Made by a program: the position numbers and the translations under genes. This document shows positions 28,405 through 37,815 of a stretch of 64,000 nucleotides of DNA, piece after piece. The stretch covers positions 248,001 to 312,000 of the forward strand of contig NZ_JAMJPL010000003.1 in assembly GCF_023555055.1 (NCBI RefSeq). Direction: 5' to 3'. Numbering within the stretch: position 1 is the stretch's first letter; each line of letters opens with the position of its first letter. Below the pieces are notes generated by a model that ran no database searches, had not been told where the DNA came from, and saw nothing but the letters and a program-made list of their open reading frames with translations. Source of the DNA: Marinobacter sp. ATCH36. GTDB lineage: Bacteria; Pseudomonadota; Gammaproteobacteria; Pseudomonadales; Oleiphilaceae.

Positions 28405-28935
28405 TCAGATTGATAAGGTAAGGCGTACGGATACCATGCCCGGATCGTTCTGTCGATCCATGGAGGCCTGATCTATCTGAACGCCATGCCCGGTGTTGAG
28501 CTGCTCTAACCAGCCTGCCACCTCGGTAAAGGGGGCACCCTCAAGCCAGACCCGTATGGCGCTGTCGCCACTTGGTTCAAACCGCTGAAGCGACAGCCCT
28601 GCTTCTCCGGCACTGCGGGTAACCAGCGACATCAGCGCCCGGCCGTCTTCGGGAGCATTCACCACGGCATTACCCTGGCCACCAGTGGCACCAGACAGTC
28701 GCCTCAGGGAATCATTATTGGCTTCCAGCCAGGCCAGAAGCTCCGCCGAACGTTCCCGTTCGCTGAGGGCGTCGTCATGGAAACTCACAGCCGGTGTCCA
28801 GACTGCAAAATAAAGAATGCCGAGCAAGACCGCAATTGCCAAAACGGTTAAGGCCTGCTGGTCCCGGCGCGGTAACTGATCATACTGGGCGATCAGTTTG
28901 CCTACCGCCGGCTGTTCGCTGATTCTGTTCAACAT
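28405..28935 (-). CDS. gspM: Type II secretion system protein GspM
   Basis: Inner-membrane assembly-platform protein, 176 residues. A short cytoplasmic N-terminus is followed by one membrane helix (ALTVLAIAVLLGILYFAVWTP, ~28-48) and a periplasmic ferredoxin-like domain, as in GspM, which pairs with GspL. The ATG at 28935 has AGGAGG eight bases upstream, overlapping the end of gspL; the GTG one codon earlier is the alternative. It is the last recognisable gsp gene of the cluster. Confidence 0.88.
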   Translation of the reverse strand: MLNRISEQPAVGKLIAQYDQLPRRDQQALTVLAIAVLLGILYFAVWTPAVSFHDDALSERERSAELLAWLEANNDSLRRLSGATGGQGNAVVNAPEDGRALMSLVTRSAGEAGLSLQRFEPSGDSAIRVWLEGAPFTEVAGWLEQLNTGHGVQIDQASMDRQNDPGMVSVRLTLSI

Positions 28936-28939
28936 CACG

Positions 28940-30244
28940 TCATCCTCCTGAAACGGTCAGCCGACCGCGGGCACCGTCGGATTCGTTCACCACCGACCCG
29001 ATCTCGGCCTTCAGCCCCTGGTTTGTCAGCCCGTTTCGCAGGGCGCTCAACTTGTTATAGCTGTCTGCCCTCACATCCACCGCCAGCTCCCCGCGGTTGC
29101 TACTGTAATTGACAGAATTGAACATGACCGAGCCTGGGTCCGGTATCTTTGAATATTGTTCGCCGGTGTATTTCATAAGGGTGATAAACCCGGCATCAGG
29201 GCCATCGGCTTGCAACTGCCGCAACTGGCCTTCAACAACCCGGCGCACATTCCCGGCCTGGGTTCTCGTGTCGTTCGGAAACGCCTGTCGATAGAGGGCC
29301 ATGGCCTGTTCGTTGGTCTGGTCGGCCTTTTGCTGATGGTAAAAACCCATGCCGACCTCAACACCGATCTGGATGACGAACCAGACACTGGCAACTGCAA
29401 TCAGTGGCTTCCACGGCCCCAGTGCGCTGGTTTTGCGGGTACGGGTGCTGTACTCACCCTGGCAGAGGTTGATTGGCTGGCAAAGATGATGATGATGGGC
29501 ATGGGCCAACAATTCCAGCGGCATCAGCTCCAGGGTCTTCTCGGTGACGGTCAGGCGGCCAGAGGATTTGAGCTCAGCGAGGTCGGCCTGCTGGCGCTCA
29601 AACTCCTGTTCGGTGCCGTAGACCGTCACCGGCACCTCCGCCACAACTTCTTCAGAAGGCGGCAATGCAAGCGTCTGGGCAAACATGGTGAGGTTGAGCG
29701 CCTGCACGCTGAGCCACTCGCCCTCTTTGCTCGCCAACATGGCCGTTTCACCGTCCAGGCAAATCGACCAACCGCCTTCGGTAATCGGGAGCAGGCCTGC
29801 ATCAGGGTAGATCGCCTCAAGCTTCAGGTGCTCCCATCCGCTGAACATCGCAGCCCATTCCGCCATCCGATAATGGTCGACCGCTGCCACCCGGAAGCCC
29901 TTATCAGTGCGGTTGCCAAGGGCAAGATGAACGCCCTCTATATCCTGGGCAATCTGCTCCTCAACCGCATAAGGCAATGCCTGGTGAACAAACCTGGTCT
30001 GCTTGGCTGGAATATCTGCCACACAAAACAGTGCCTCTTCACCCGGAATTAATCCCACCAGCAGCACATTTTCCAGATCGTTCTGTGCCAGCGTCTGTTC
30101 AATATCTTCTTTTCGGTCCGCGGTTCCGCGAGCCTGGGCATCGCCGCTGGCATCGAGCAGAACCCAGCTGTACAACTGGGCGTCAGGCGTGGTGTCAGGG
30201 TCCGCAAAGGGTGGCAAAGGCCTGACATAGAGGCGATAGGACAT
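28940..30244 (-). CDS. gspL: Type II secretion system protein GspL
   Basis: Links the GspE ATPase to the inner membrane. An actin-like cytoplasmic domain (~1-270) is followed by a single membrane helix (LIAVASVWFVIQIGVEVGMGFY, ~282-303) and a periplasmic domain that would pair with GspM; 434 residues, usual length. A histidine run (AHAHHHHL, ~250-257) just before the membrane helix is unusual. ATG 30244 is used in preference to a TTG three codons earlier. The gene ends one base before the possible GTG of gspM. Confidence 0.9.
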   Translation of the reverse strand: MSYRLYVRPLPPFADPDTTPDAQLYSWVLLDASGDAQARGTADRKEDIEQTLAQNDLENVLLVGLIPGEEALFCVADIPAKQTRFVHQALPYAVEEQIAQDIEGVHLALGNRTDKGFRVAAVDHYRMAEWAAMFSGWEHLKLEAIYPDAGLLPITEGGWSICLDGETAMLASKEGEWLSVQALNLTMFAQTLALPPSEEVVAEVPVTVYGTEQEFERQQADLAELKSSGRLTVTEKTLELMPLELLAHAHHHHLCQPINLCQGEYSTRTRKTSALGPWKPLIAVASVWFVIQIGVEVGMGFYHQQKADQTNEQAMALYRQAFPNDTRTQAGNVRRVVEGQLRQLQADGPDAGFITLMKYTGEQYSKIPDPGSVMFNSVNYSSNRGELAVDVRADSYNKLSALRNGLTNQGLKAEIGSVVNESDGARGRLTVSGG

Positions 30245-30290
30245 TCTGAGCAATTTCCTTTTCTGCCCTCACGGGCGTTTGTTGTCGGTA

Positions 30291-31307
30291 CTATTCTGAG
30301 ATGCTGAACGGCTCTTTCGTGATCCGGTTTTTCTGGCCAGTATCCCTGCGCACTGTCTGCATTTCGCCCTCGGGGCTGCGATAAACTGTGCTCACCAGAT
30401 TGGCAACCCGGTTATCGTAGGTAATTCGCGATACCACTTCAAAAAAACGCGTCTGCAACCCAAGCCCTGCAGATTTCAGCCCCAGGCCTGCGAATTCCGG
30501 TTCTGCCAGGAAATCCTGAATACTCTCGTAGCGCTCTTCCTGACGCTTCTCCAGAATAGCGTCTGCCTGAGCCTGTGTCAGTTCCTCGTGCAGCGAGCGC
30601 AACACAGCGGCAGAGGCGGTGTTGACGTTAATGCCCAGGCCCACAATGGGCAAGGCTGTTACATGAGGCTGCAATGCCTGATAGGCCTCTTCAGTCATAC
30701 CATCAATCAGTCGCAATTCAGACACCGATACAAACGGCTGGTTTCCCGCCCGGTAGGCCGGTTCCTGCATCAGGTATTGACCATCCTCGGCGCCATAAGC
30801 ACTGATTGTCTGGTCATCCGGATCGATCCAGTCAATCAGCGCATCGACATTCACTGTGGTGATTTCCAGCACCTGGAGCAGCCGGGTTACCCGGTCCCGG
30901 ACCACCGGATCAACCTGCCCGTTACCGCGCACCAAGTCATTGAGATTGATCTTTCCTCCCAGGTCATCGATCTGCACTTCCGCCACACCGTTATCATCGA
31001 GGGGTAGAATTGCCGCGTTCCGAGCCCAGAACTCGTCGGGGCTATCCACCATGGCACTGTTTTCCTTGTCTTCTTCGAAATCCCGTACCAGGATCTGCCG
31101 CGCAAAGGCTTCCGCCCCCAGGGCAACACTATGACCCTGTTGTTGAGCAAGGTAGTGGCTGGCACGGAACACCCTGACACTCTGTTGCTGGGTCATGCCA
31201 CTGGCCAGCATGACAACCAGAGCCATGGCCAGCAACACCATGATCAGCGCCACACCACCCTGGCGACTGGCCGGAGTACGCAGTATCAGGGCATTGGTCT
31301 CAGGCAT
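30291..31307 (-). CDS. gspK: Type II secretion minor pseudopilin GspK
   Basis: Tip pseudopilin of the type II secretion pseudopilus, 338 residues. The N-terminal prepilin signal (RQGGVALIMVLLAMALVVML, ~15-34) is cleaved after glycine by the prepilin peptidase; as usual for GspK there is no glutamate at position +5. A large globular domain follows, with helix-hairpin-helix-like GLGINVNTASAAVLRSL. The start ATG overlaps the gspJ stop codon (TGATG), coupling translation. Confidence 0.9.
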   Translation of the reverse strand: MPETNALILRTPASRQGGVALIMVLLAMALVVMLASGMTQQQSVRVFRASHYLAQQQGHSVALGAEAFARQILVRDFEEDKENSAMVDSPDEFWARNAAILPLDDNGVAEVQIDDLGGKINLNDLVRGNGQVDPVVRDRVTRLLQVLEITTVNVDALIDWIDPDDQTISAYGAEDGQYLMQEPAYRAGNQPFVSVSELRLIDGMTEEAYQALQPHVTALPIVGLGINVNTASAAVLRSLHEELTQAQADAILEKRQEERYESIQDFLAEPEFAGLGLKSAGLGLQTRFFEVVSRITYDNRVANLVSTVYRSPEGEMQTVRRDTGQKNRITKEPFSISE

Positions 31308-32083
31308 CACTGCCCCCCGGTCTGGGAGTTGTCCGGCTGGGTATCATCGCCCGGCTGCTGGGTGTCAGCCTGGTCAGCTTGCGATTCATTTGCTGCATTG
31401 ATAACGCCCTGGGCCTGACCGATATCAAAATCAGGCAATGAGAAAGTCCGTACCAGCTCGCCAAAGCGCTCATGTTCAAGGGTAATTTCAATACCGAGTG
31501 GCAGTGGGATGTCCGGGCGGGTTCCGGGATTCATGTTTGCCATGCTGGAATCGTCGGGCCAGCTATCACGCCAGATACGCTGATCATCCAGAAAGCGAAC
31601 CGCAAAGTCTGTCACATCCGACAGAAGCACCGTGTCCTGGCTATTGTCTTCCTGCCCCTGGTCAACGGAGACCCAGTAACGACGGCGCAGTTCATCGCCG
31701 GTGTAATCCCATGCAACCCGCTGCAACGTGCTGCGACGTGTGCCCAGCGGATTGCGCCAGCCCTGACGGGTAAGCATCAGCACAAAGTCGTCCTCGCGAC
31801 TGGTCAGTGCCGGATCGAAGTCGCCGTATATGTCGCGGCCCGGTCGATTGACGATCTGTGTGATATCCCGTTCAAGCAGCAGCATTGTGCGTTGAACCGC
31901 ATCGAACTGATCAGCGACTTCATTGACCCGATCTCTGGACGCCACCACGTTGCCAAGGACCTGCCAGACCCCAAGGCCGATGACGGCGGTAATCGTTACC
32001 GCGATCAACATCTCCATTAGCGTGAAGCCGTTGCGGACTACCGGCCGCCCCGACCGGCAGTGTGCAAGCACCCTGATATCCAT
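31307..32083 (-). CDS. gspJ: Type II secretion minor pseudopilin GspJ
   Basis: A 258-residue pseudopilin with the prepilin cleavage site NGFTLMEMLIAVTITAVIG (~18-36; glutamate at +5). The mature protein has a single long N-terminal helix then a beta-rich domain, and would complex with GspI and GspK at the tip. The C-terminus is extended by a Gln/Asp-rich, low-complexity tail (ADTQQPGDDTQPDNSQTGG) that is probably disordered. Start and stop codons overlap those of gspI and gspK. Confidence 0.9.
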   Translation of the reverse strand: MDIRVLAHCRSGRPVVRNGFTLMEMLIAVTITAVIGLGVWQVLGNVVASRDRVNEVADQFDAVQRTMLLLERDITQIVNRPGRDIYGDFDPALTSREDDFVLMLTRQGWRNPLGTRRSTLQRVAWDYTGDELRRRYWVSVDQGQEDNSQDTVLLSDVTDFAVRFLDDQRIWRDSWPDDSSMANMNPGTRPDIPLPLGIEITLEHERFGELVRTFSLPDFDIGQAQGVINAANESQADQADTQQPGDDTQPDNSQTGGQ

Positions 32084-32457
32084 CAGCTGTCACCAATAAA
32101 AGCGGAGAGTGTATGCACAGGTGGTGGATCAGACTCATTACCCCGAAAGCGTGCAACGGTGACTTCAACTCGCAATATGGATGGGTCCTCTGTGCCCAGA
32201 ACAGCCGTAGTGACCCGCCAGCGGAAGGGGCCATATTCTATTTCGTCGGAATTTTCGGAGATCTCCGGAAGATTTTCCTGCAGCCGGAGGGCATTGATCC
32301 GGTTATCGGCAACCCAGCCAGCCAGGGTCTTGTCCCGAATCCGTTCGTAGCTGGAAATATACTGGCTTCCTACCTCAGCAGCGGCCGTTGCAATCAGGCC
32401 GAACACCAGTAAGGCAACAAGAACCTCAATCAGCGTAAATCCGCGCTGGGTATTCAT
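32083..32457 (-). CDS. gspI: Type II secretion minor pseudopilin GspI
   Basis: A 124-residue pseudopilin with prepilin signal QRGFTLIEVLVALLVFGLIA (~4-23), cleaved after glycine with glutamate at +5. GspI nucleates the tip complex of GspI-J-K. It overlaps gspH by 4 bp and gspJ by one base, so the set is translated as a coupled string. Confidence 0.9.
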   Translation of the reverse strand: MNTQRGFTLIEVLVALLVFGLIATAAAEVGSQYISSYERIRDKTLAGWVADNRINALRLQENLPEISENSDEIEYGPFRWRVTTAVLGTEDPSILRVEVTVARFRGNESDPPPVHTLSAFIGDS

Positions 32458-32987
32458 GCGTCGTTGTTACCTTCACTTCCGGGGTAACGCCACTCCATCG
32501 GAGAAAAACCATCCGAGGCAATCGTGTGCATTCTGGAATCATCCCGGCCGAGAGTGAATTCCAGTTCGAACGGCGTGGTCTCGCCGCTGGAGAAGAACAC
32601 AATATCCGGACGCAGGCGATCTTCTTCCGACGCCAGCCGGGGAGTGTCGTTCTCGATGTACTCGGTGACTGTTATCCACTCCGGAAACCCTCGCAGCCGA
32701 AACATCGGCTCTCCCGGGATTTTCCAGTCACCGCTAAGGTCTTCCCAGGCCACGAAGCGATAGCCTTCTTCGTCCAGAATCAGCCCCAGCTCGGTGTTGT
32801 TGAGCACTGCCTGTTCCGAAGCGGTCTGCATAAGAAGGTACAACTCGCGTATTTCGTTCTCCATTTCCCGATCCCGGGAGCTACCGCCCATGGTCATGAC
32901 GGCAAGGGCCGCCAGCAATCCCACTACCACCAGGACAACGAGAATCTCAATCAGCGTAAACCCTGTGTGTCGTGTCCTGGTGTGCAC
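32454..32987 (-). CDS. gspH: Type II secretion pseudopilin GspH
   Basis: A 177-residue minor pseudopilin with prepilin signal HTGFTLIEILVVLVVVGLLA (~7-26). GspH joins the tip complex to the GspG shaft. The start is GTG 32987, with AGGAA six bases before it, two bases after the gspG stop. A C-terminal beta-rich domain follows (ELEFTLGRDDSRMH). Confidence 0.9.
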   Translation of the reverse strand: MHTRTRHTGFTLIEILVVLVVVGLLAALAVMTMGGSSRDREMENEIRELYLLMQTASEQAVLNNTELGLILDEEGYRFVAWEDLSGDWKIPGEPMFRLRGFPEWITVTEYIENDTPRLASEEDRLRPDIVFFSSGETTPFELEFTLGRDDSRMHTIASDGFSPMEWRYPGSEGNNDA

Positions 32988-32989
32988 AA

Positions 32990-33442
32990 TCAGTTCCTGA
33001 CTTTCCAGACACTGATGTCGGCGTCATCCTCCTCGCCACCTTCGCGGCCATCTGCGCCGTAAGAGAAGAGGTCGTAGGGCCCTTCAGTGCCGGGACTGAT
33101 GTACTGGTAATCGTTACCCCAGGGATCTTCGGGAACACTGTTGAGATAGCCCTCCGGGTTCCAGTTTCGCGGTTCAGGGCTGCCGCTGGGTTTGGAAACC
33201 AGTGCCTCAAGACCCTGCTGGGTGGACGGGTAGTGGCTGTTGTCGAGACGGTACAGGTCAAGGGCGTTGGCAATATTGCTCAACTGGGTTTCGGCGACGG
33301 TTACCCGTGCCTGGTCGCTTCGCCCCATGATATTCGGGGCTACGATGGCGACCAGCAGGCCAAGGATAACCATTACCACCATGATTTCGATCAGGGTGAA
33401 ACCCCGTTGTACAGTCTGATATTCGATTGTCTTGCTGTTCAT
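32990..33442 (-). CDS. gspG: Type II secretion major pseudopilin GspG
   Basis: The shaft-forming pseudopilin, 150 residues. The prepilin motif QRGFTLIEIMVVMVILGLLV (~13-32) is followed by the family signature APNIMGRSDQARVTVAETQLSNIANALDLYRLDN, and by the C-terminal calcium-loop region DPWGNDYQYISPGTEGPYDLFSYGADGREGGEEDDADI. The ATG at 33442 is used; an upstream extension to 33505 would put 21 extra residues before the leader. It is 55 bp after gspF. Confidence 0.94.
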   Translation of the reverse strand: MNSKTIEYQTVQRGFTLIEIMVVMVILGLLVAIVAPNIMGRSDQARVTVAETQLSNIANALDLYRLDNSHYPSTQQGLEALVSKPSGSPEPRNWNPEGYLNSVPEDPWGNDYQYISPGTEGPYDLFSYGADGREGGEEDDADISVWKVRN

Positions 33443-33497
33443 TGTTCCATGTCTCTGGGTTTGAAAATTGGCTGGCTGGCGATGCCCACACTGCGGG

Positions 33498-34709
33498 CTA
33501 GCCAACCAGGTTACTCATATTGAGAATCGGGAGCATGATGGCCAGCACAATAATGAGGACCACCACACCCATCAACAACAGCATCATGGGTTCGAACAGG
33601 CCCACAATGGCCGCGATTTTCGATTGCAGGGTTGTCTCCTGCATGGTTGCTGTCCGCTCCAGCATGCTGTCCAGTTCACCACTGGCCTCACCGCTGGCGA
33701 TCATGTGCAGCATCATGGGCGGGAAGTAGCCGGTCTGATCCAGCGAACGATGCAGCGACCCACCCTCGCTCACCTTCCTCGCCGCATCCTTCAATTCCTG
33801 ACGCAGATAATCATTGGATAATACCTCGCCAGCAATTCGCATGGCATCCACCAGGGGAACACCACTGGTGGTCAGAATGCTGAGTGTGCTTGCGTAACGG
33901 GCGGTATTGACGCCGCGTACCATGCCAGCCAACAACGGCATATTCAGCAACCCCTTATGAAACCTCATTCGGAACGCAGGCTTGCGCAAGGACCACCGGA
34001 ATGCGGCAATAGCGGCAATGATCAGTATCAACAGATAAATGCCGTAATCGCCCAGAAAATCTGACACCGCCAGCATTGCCGATGTTAATGCCGGCAGCTC
34101 TTGCCCTTGCTTCACAAAGACTTCAATAATATCGGGCACCACGTAAGTGAGCAGGAACACCACGATGGCGATGGCAACCACACTGAGAATGATCGGATAA
34201 ATCGCAGCAAGCTGGATCTTCTGGCGTGATTCCTGTCGCGCCTCGGTGTAATCCGCCAGCCGGTTAAGCACCAGGTCAAGGTGCCCGGCATGTTCGCCGG
34301 CCGCCACGGTAGAACGGTATAACCGCGGGAAAGCCCGGGGGAACTCACCAAGACTGTCAGCAAGGCTATACCCTTCCATGACTTTCGCGCGAATCGCAAT
34401 CAACATGCTACGAATCCGCGGGCTGGACGACTGCTGGGCCGCCGCCGAGAGGGCCTGTTCAATAGGAATGCCGGACTGTATCAGTGTTGCCAGTTGCCGG
34501 GTAACAAGTGCAAGGTCGGCGGTGGCGAGGCTACCGCGGCTGCTCAGTGGGTTACTGCGCGTCTGCTTTTCGGTAGCAGGCTCCACCGCTAAGGGCGTCA
34601 GCCCTCTTTCGCGCAGTTGCTGGCGTACCGCCCTGGGTGCATCCGCTTCCACGACACCCTGTTTTTGCTTGCCGCGACTGTCGAGAGCTTTGTATTCGAA
34701 CGCTGGCAT
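33498..34709 (-). CDS. gspF: Type II secretion inner-membrane platform GspF
   Basis: Multi-pass platform protein, 403 residues. Two related cytoplasmic halves (~70-170 and ~275-370) are each followed by a membrane segment: IYPIILSVVAIAIVVFLLTYV (~173-193), YGIYLLILIIAAIAAF (~223-238) and MMLLLMGVVVLIIVLAIMLPI (~374-394). This is the standard GspF/PilC layout. It lies 4 bp after gspE and is presumably in the same transcript. Confidence 0.93.
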   Translation of the reverse strand: MPAFEYKALDSRGKQKQGVVEADAPRAVRQQLRERGLTPLAVEPATEKQTRSNPLSSRGSLATADLALVTRQLATLIQSGIPIEQALSAAAQQSSSPRIRSMLIAIRAKVMEGYSLADSLGEFPRAFPRLYRSTVAAGEHAGHLDLVLNRLADYTEARQESRQKIQLAAIYPIILSVVAIAIVVFLLTYVVPDIIEVFVKQGQELPALTSAMLAVSDFLGDYGIYLLILIIAAIAAFRWSLRKPAFRMRFHKGLLNMPLLAGMVRGVNTARYASTLSILTTSGVPLVDAMRIAGEVLSNDYLRQELKDAARKVSEGGSLHRSLDQTGYFPPMMLHMIASGEASGELDSMLERTATMQETTLQSKIAAIVGLFEPMMLLLMGVVVLIIVLAIMLPILNMSNLVG

Positions 34710-34713
34710 GAAT

Positions 34714-36222
34714 CTACTTGCTCCGGTGGGTCACACGCAGGACTTCTTCAACCGTGGTCACCCCATCCAGGATCTTCTGAACGCCATCGGCGTGGATGCT
34801 CGGGCCATGGAGCCGGGCTTCGTGCTCCAGGTCCAGCTCCCCTGCCCGTTTGTGAATCAGCGAGCTGATTTCTTCATTCACTTCAACCACCTCATAGATA
34901 CCTATACGGCCGCGGTAGCCTAAATGGTTGCAGTGCTCGCAGCCCGTGGACCGGTATATGGTGGGCGGATTGGCCGGGTCCTGCTGCAGGAACTCGCAGT
35001 GTTCTTCACTGGGCTCATAGGGCTCCCGGCAATCCTTGCAAAGCACTCGCACCAGGCGCTGGGCAACGATACCCACAAGACTGGAGGAGATCAGGAACGG
35101 CTCGATACCCATATCCATAAGGCGGGTAATCGCGCCTACGGCGGTGTTGGTGTGCAGGGTCGACAATACCAGGTGGCCGGTCAAACTGGCCTGCACGGCA
35201 ATTTCGGCGGTTTCAAGGTCGCGGATCTCACCAATCATCACCACGTCCGGATCCTGGCGAAGGATTGCCCTCAGCCCCCTGGCAAAGGTCATATCCACCT
35301 TGGTATTGACCTGGGTCTGGCCGATTCCCGGAAGGTTGTACTCGATGGGGTCTTCAACGGTCAGAATGTTCCGGCTGCGGTCGTTAATCTCCTGCAATGA
35401 TGCATACAGGGTTGTCGACTTACCGGAGCCTGTCGGGCCGGTGACCAGCAAAATACCATAAGGACGATAGATCAGCTTCCGCAATACCTTAAGATCGTTG
35501 CCGGCCATGCCCAGGGATTCCAGGCGAATGTTGCCAGCCTGCTTGTCCAGCAGACGCAGTACCACACGCTCGCCACTGGAAGACGGCATGGTCGAGACCC
35601 GGATGTCCACCTCCCGCCCGGCAACACGAAGCGCAATACGGCCGTCCTGGGGGACGCGCTTTTCGGCAATATCCAGTTTTGCCATAACCTTGATACGGGA
35701 CACCAGCAAAGGTGCCAGCGCCCGCTTGGGCTGAACCACTTCCCTGAGCACGCCGTCTACCCGGAAGCGCACTACCAGGCGGGTTTCATAGGTTTCGATA
35801 TGCACATCCGACGCGCTGGTCTTGACCGCCTCCGTCAGAATGGCGTTGATCAGCCGGATAATCGGGGCATCATCTTCCTGTTCCAGCAGATCTTCGGTTT
35901 CCGGCACCGAATCAGCCAGGGAGGCCAGGTCCATGTCGTCGCCGATGCCTTCAACCATTTGCATGGCCTCGGCGGAATCGTTCTGATAGGCCGCATTCAG
36001 AGCGGCATCGAACCTTGCCGGCTCAATGGTTGAGAATCTGGCCCGGCCACCACTGATACGATTAGCTTCCGCCAGCGCCGAATGACCGGCGCCCGGACGC
36101 ACCAGGATAACCGGCTCGCCGTCGTCATTGCGGGTCAGAATGACGCCATTGCGCTTGGCAAACGTGAAGGGAAGACGGCCCAGCGGAGCATCCTGCGGAT
36201 GAAGTTCTGTTTCTGTATCCAC
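34714..36222 (-). CDS. gspE: Type II secretion ATPase GspE
   Basis: Cytoplasmic hexameric ATPase that powers pseudopilus assembly, 502 residues. Walker A GPTGSGKSTT lies near residue 262, an Asp box and Walker B (MIGEIRDLETAE) follow, and the zinc-binding tetracysteine typical of GspE is present (CKDC near 393 and CEHC near 427). The start is a GTG. It is the first gene of the minus-strand gsp operon, divergent from gspC across 158 bp. Confidence 0.94.
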   Translation of the reverse strand: MDTETELHPQDAPLGRLPFTFAKRNGVILTRNDDGEPVILVRPGAGHSALAEANRISGGRARFSTIEPARFDAALNAAYQNDSAEAMQMVEGIGDDMDLASLADSVPETEDLLEQEDDAPIIRLINAILTEAVKTSASDVHIETYETRLVVRFRVDGVLREVVQPKRALAPLLVSRIKVMAKLDIAEKRVPQDGRIALRVAGREVDIRVSTMPSSSGERVVLRLLDKQAGNIRLESLGMAGNDLKVLRKLIYRPYGILLVTGPTGSGKSTTLYASLQEINDRSRNILTVEDPIEYNLPGIGQTQVNTKVDMTFARGLRAILRQDPDVVMIGEIRDLETAEIAVQASLTGHLVLSTLHTNTAVGAITRLMDMGIEPFLISSSLVGIVAQRLVRVLCKDCREPYEPSEEHCEFLQQDPANPPTIYRSTGCEHCNHLGYRGRIGIYEVVEVNEEISSLIHKRAGELDLEHEARLHGPSIHADGVQKILDGVTTVEEVLRVTHRSK

Positions 36223-36380
36223 GAGTTCCAGAATCCCTTTTTATTCAATTAATTCAGAAAGGCTACCATAGGATATGGAACCGCTGAATAACTCTATACA
36301 CTATACTGCCAATTAAACTTTTCAGTCTGATAACCTGTGAGCCTTTTGCCGGTCCACAGCAGCGCTTTTCGGGACAGTCC

Positions 36381-37037
36381 ATGCTTTTAACCAGCTCGAG
36401 GTTACCACTGTTAATTGCCACCGTCGCAGGCATTACCATGATTACTGTGACAGCCTGTCAGGGATATCGTTTCTGGCAGAATGAAACGAATACGACGCTG
36501 TCCGAAATCTCCTCCGAAAGAGCCCAGACCGCCACCGACGCCCCGCGGGAACCTGATGTCAACCTGGCCTCTCTTGACCTGTTCGGCAAACCCGGGGAGG
36601 TAGACAGCAAAGCGGAACCTGACACCGAAAACCTGCCAGAAACCAACCTGCGACTGTTCCTCAGGGGTGTGCTCGCGGCTTCCGGTGATTTTCCCGGCAG
36701 CGCACTGATCGAAGATGACAAGCGTCAAACCGAAGCCTATCTGGTCGGCGACGAGCTACCCGGCGATGCCACGCTTCGTTCCGTGCGGGCCAACCGAGTC
36801 ATCATTGAACGAGGGGGTAAACTGGAGAATCTCTATTTCCCGGAAGACGAAGACAATTCCGGCGTTTCACTGGCGTCCAGCCAAACAACCGGGGGCGATG
36901 ACGATCCGCAGACACAGGCCAGGCCAGTGAGTTCAGGGCAGGCTTCTTCCGGCACCAACGGCAACAGTGAACAGCGTCGGGAAGAAATTCGCCGGCGGCT
37001 GGAGCAGCTACGTGAACGCCTGAGAACGAATAACTGA
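36381..37037 (+). CDS. gspC: Type II secretion protein GspC
   Basis: Inner-membrane protein that contacts the GspD secretin through its periplasmic HR domain, 218 residues. The layout is a short N-terminal membrane helix (~8-27), a low-complexity linker, and the HR domain (NLRLFLRGVLAASGDFPGSALIEDDKRQTEAYLVGDELPGDATLRSVRANRVIIERGGKLENLYF, ~90-155). The C-terminus is a disordered Gln/Ser tail and an Arg/Glu helix; no PDZ domain is present, as in some shorter GspC proteins. It is divergent from gspE. The usual partner gene gspD is not beside it. Confidence 0.88.
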   Translation: MLLTSSRLPLLIATVAGITMITVTACQGYRFWQNETNTTLSEISSERAQTATDAPREPDVNLASLDLFGKPGEVDSKAEPDTENLPETNLRLFLRGVLAASGDFPGSALIEDDKRQTEAYLVGDELPGDATLRSVRANRVIIERGGKLENLYFPEDEDNSGVSLASSQTTGGDDDPQTQARPVSSGQASSGTNGNSEQRREEIRRRLEQLRERLRTNN

Positions 37038-37045
37038 GGAAAACC

Positions 37046-37717
37046 ATGGAGACGGCCGCACTGCCCACCGGAAGCCGCTACTCCCTGCTCTCTTTAGTCT
37101 CCGTATTGCTGATGGTTACCACACTGACAGTGGCGGCGTTCGAGCTTGGTGAACGCCTGATGGACTATGTGCGGTCCGAATTTGGCGATGAGGCCCACGG
37201 CCGCCTGGAAACCTGGCAGAACCTTCACAACATGGCTTCCAATGCGCCTGTCGACCGGCAACTCAGGCTGGTCAATTCCTTTTTTAACCGCGCCCGCTTC
37301 GTGACCGATATGGAACACTGGGGCGAGGAAGACTACTGGGCTACGCCGGTAGAACTGCTGACCACCAACGGTGGTGACTGTGAGGATTTCTCCATTGCCA
37401 AGTATCTGACCCTGAAGTCCATGGGTGTGCCGGATGAACAGCTGCGCATTGTCTACGTCAAGGCTTTGGAGCTAAACCAGGCCCACATGGTGCTTGCCTG
37501 GTACCCAGAGCCGGATGCGGACCCGCTGATACTCGACAACCTCATCAACGACATCAAGCCTGCCTCACAGCGACCGGATCTTGAGCCGGTTTACAGTTTC
37601 AATGGCGACGGACTGTGGCTTAATCGCTCAGAAGGCGACAGCAAGCGTATTGGTGAAGCCGAGAAGCTCTCCCACTGGCAGGATCTTAACAGCCGGCTTA
37701 TTGACACCCTCCGTTGA
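37046..37717 (+). CDS. LapG-like transglutaminase-type cysteine protease
   Basis: A 223-residue bacterial transglutaminase-like cysteine proteinase (BTLCP). An N-terminal membrane helix or signal (LLSLVSVLLMVTTLTVAAFEL, ~13-33) is followed by the catalytic triad C112 (GGDCEDFS), H147 (QAHMVLAWY) and D164 (ILDNLI). Characterised LapG proteins are periplasmic proteases that cut large surface adhesins and are sequestered by the c-di-GMP receptor LapD. No LapD or adhesin gene is in the window. It begins 8 bp after gspC, so it may be cotranscribed with it. Confidence 0.85.
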   Translation: METAALPTGSRYSLLSLVSVLLMVTTLTVAAFELGERLMDYVRSEFGDEAHGRLETWQNLHNMASNAPVDRQLRLVNSFFNRARFVTDMEHWGEEDYWATPVELLTTNGGDCEDFSIAKYLTLKSMGVPDEQLRIVYVKALELNQAHMVLAWYPEPDADPLILDNLINDIKPASQRPDLEPVYSFNGDGLWLNRSEGDSKRIGEAEKLSHWQDLNSRLIDTLR

Positions 37718-37815
37718 CGCCATAAGACACAACTCCTGTCGCCAGATGACATAGCCACTGGAACAAATGGCGGTACAATCCAAAGCGTATAAACCACTTT
37801 ATAAGGATTGTCAGT

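Noticed and set aside
36364..36385. A ~22-bp sequence before gspC resembling one at 63289-63311 (CGCTTTTCGGG...AGTCCATGC)
   Set aside because: It has one indel and mismatches, lacks flanking similarity, and no function is suggested; a chance match within 64 kb is plausible.
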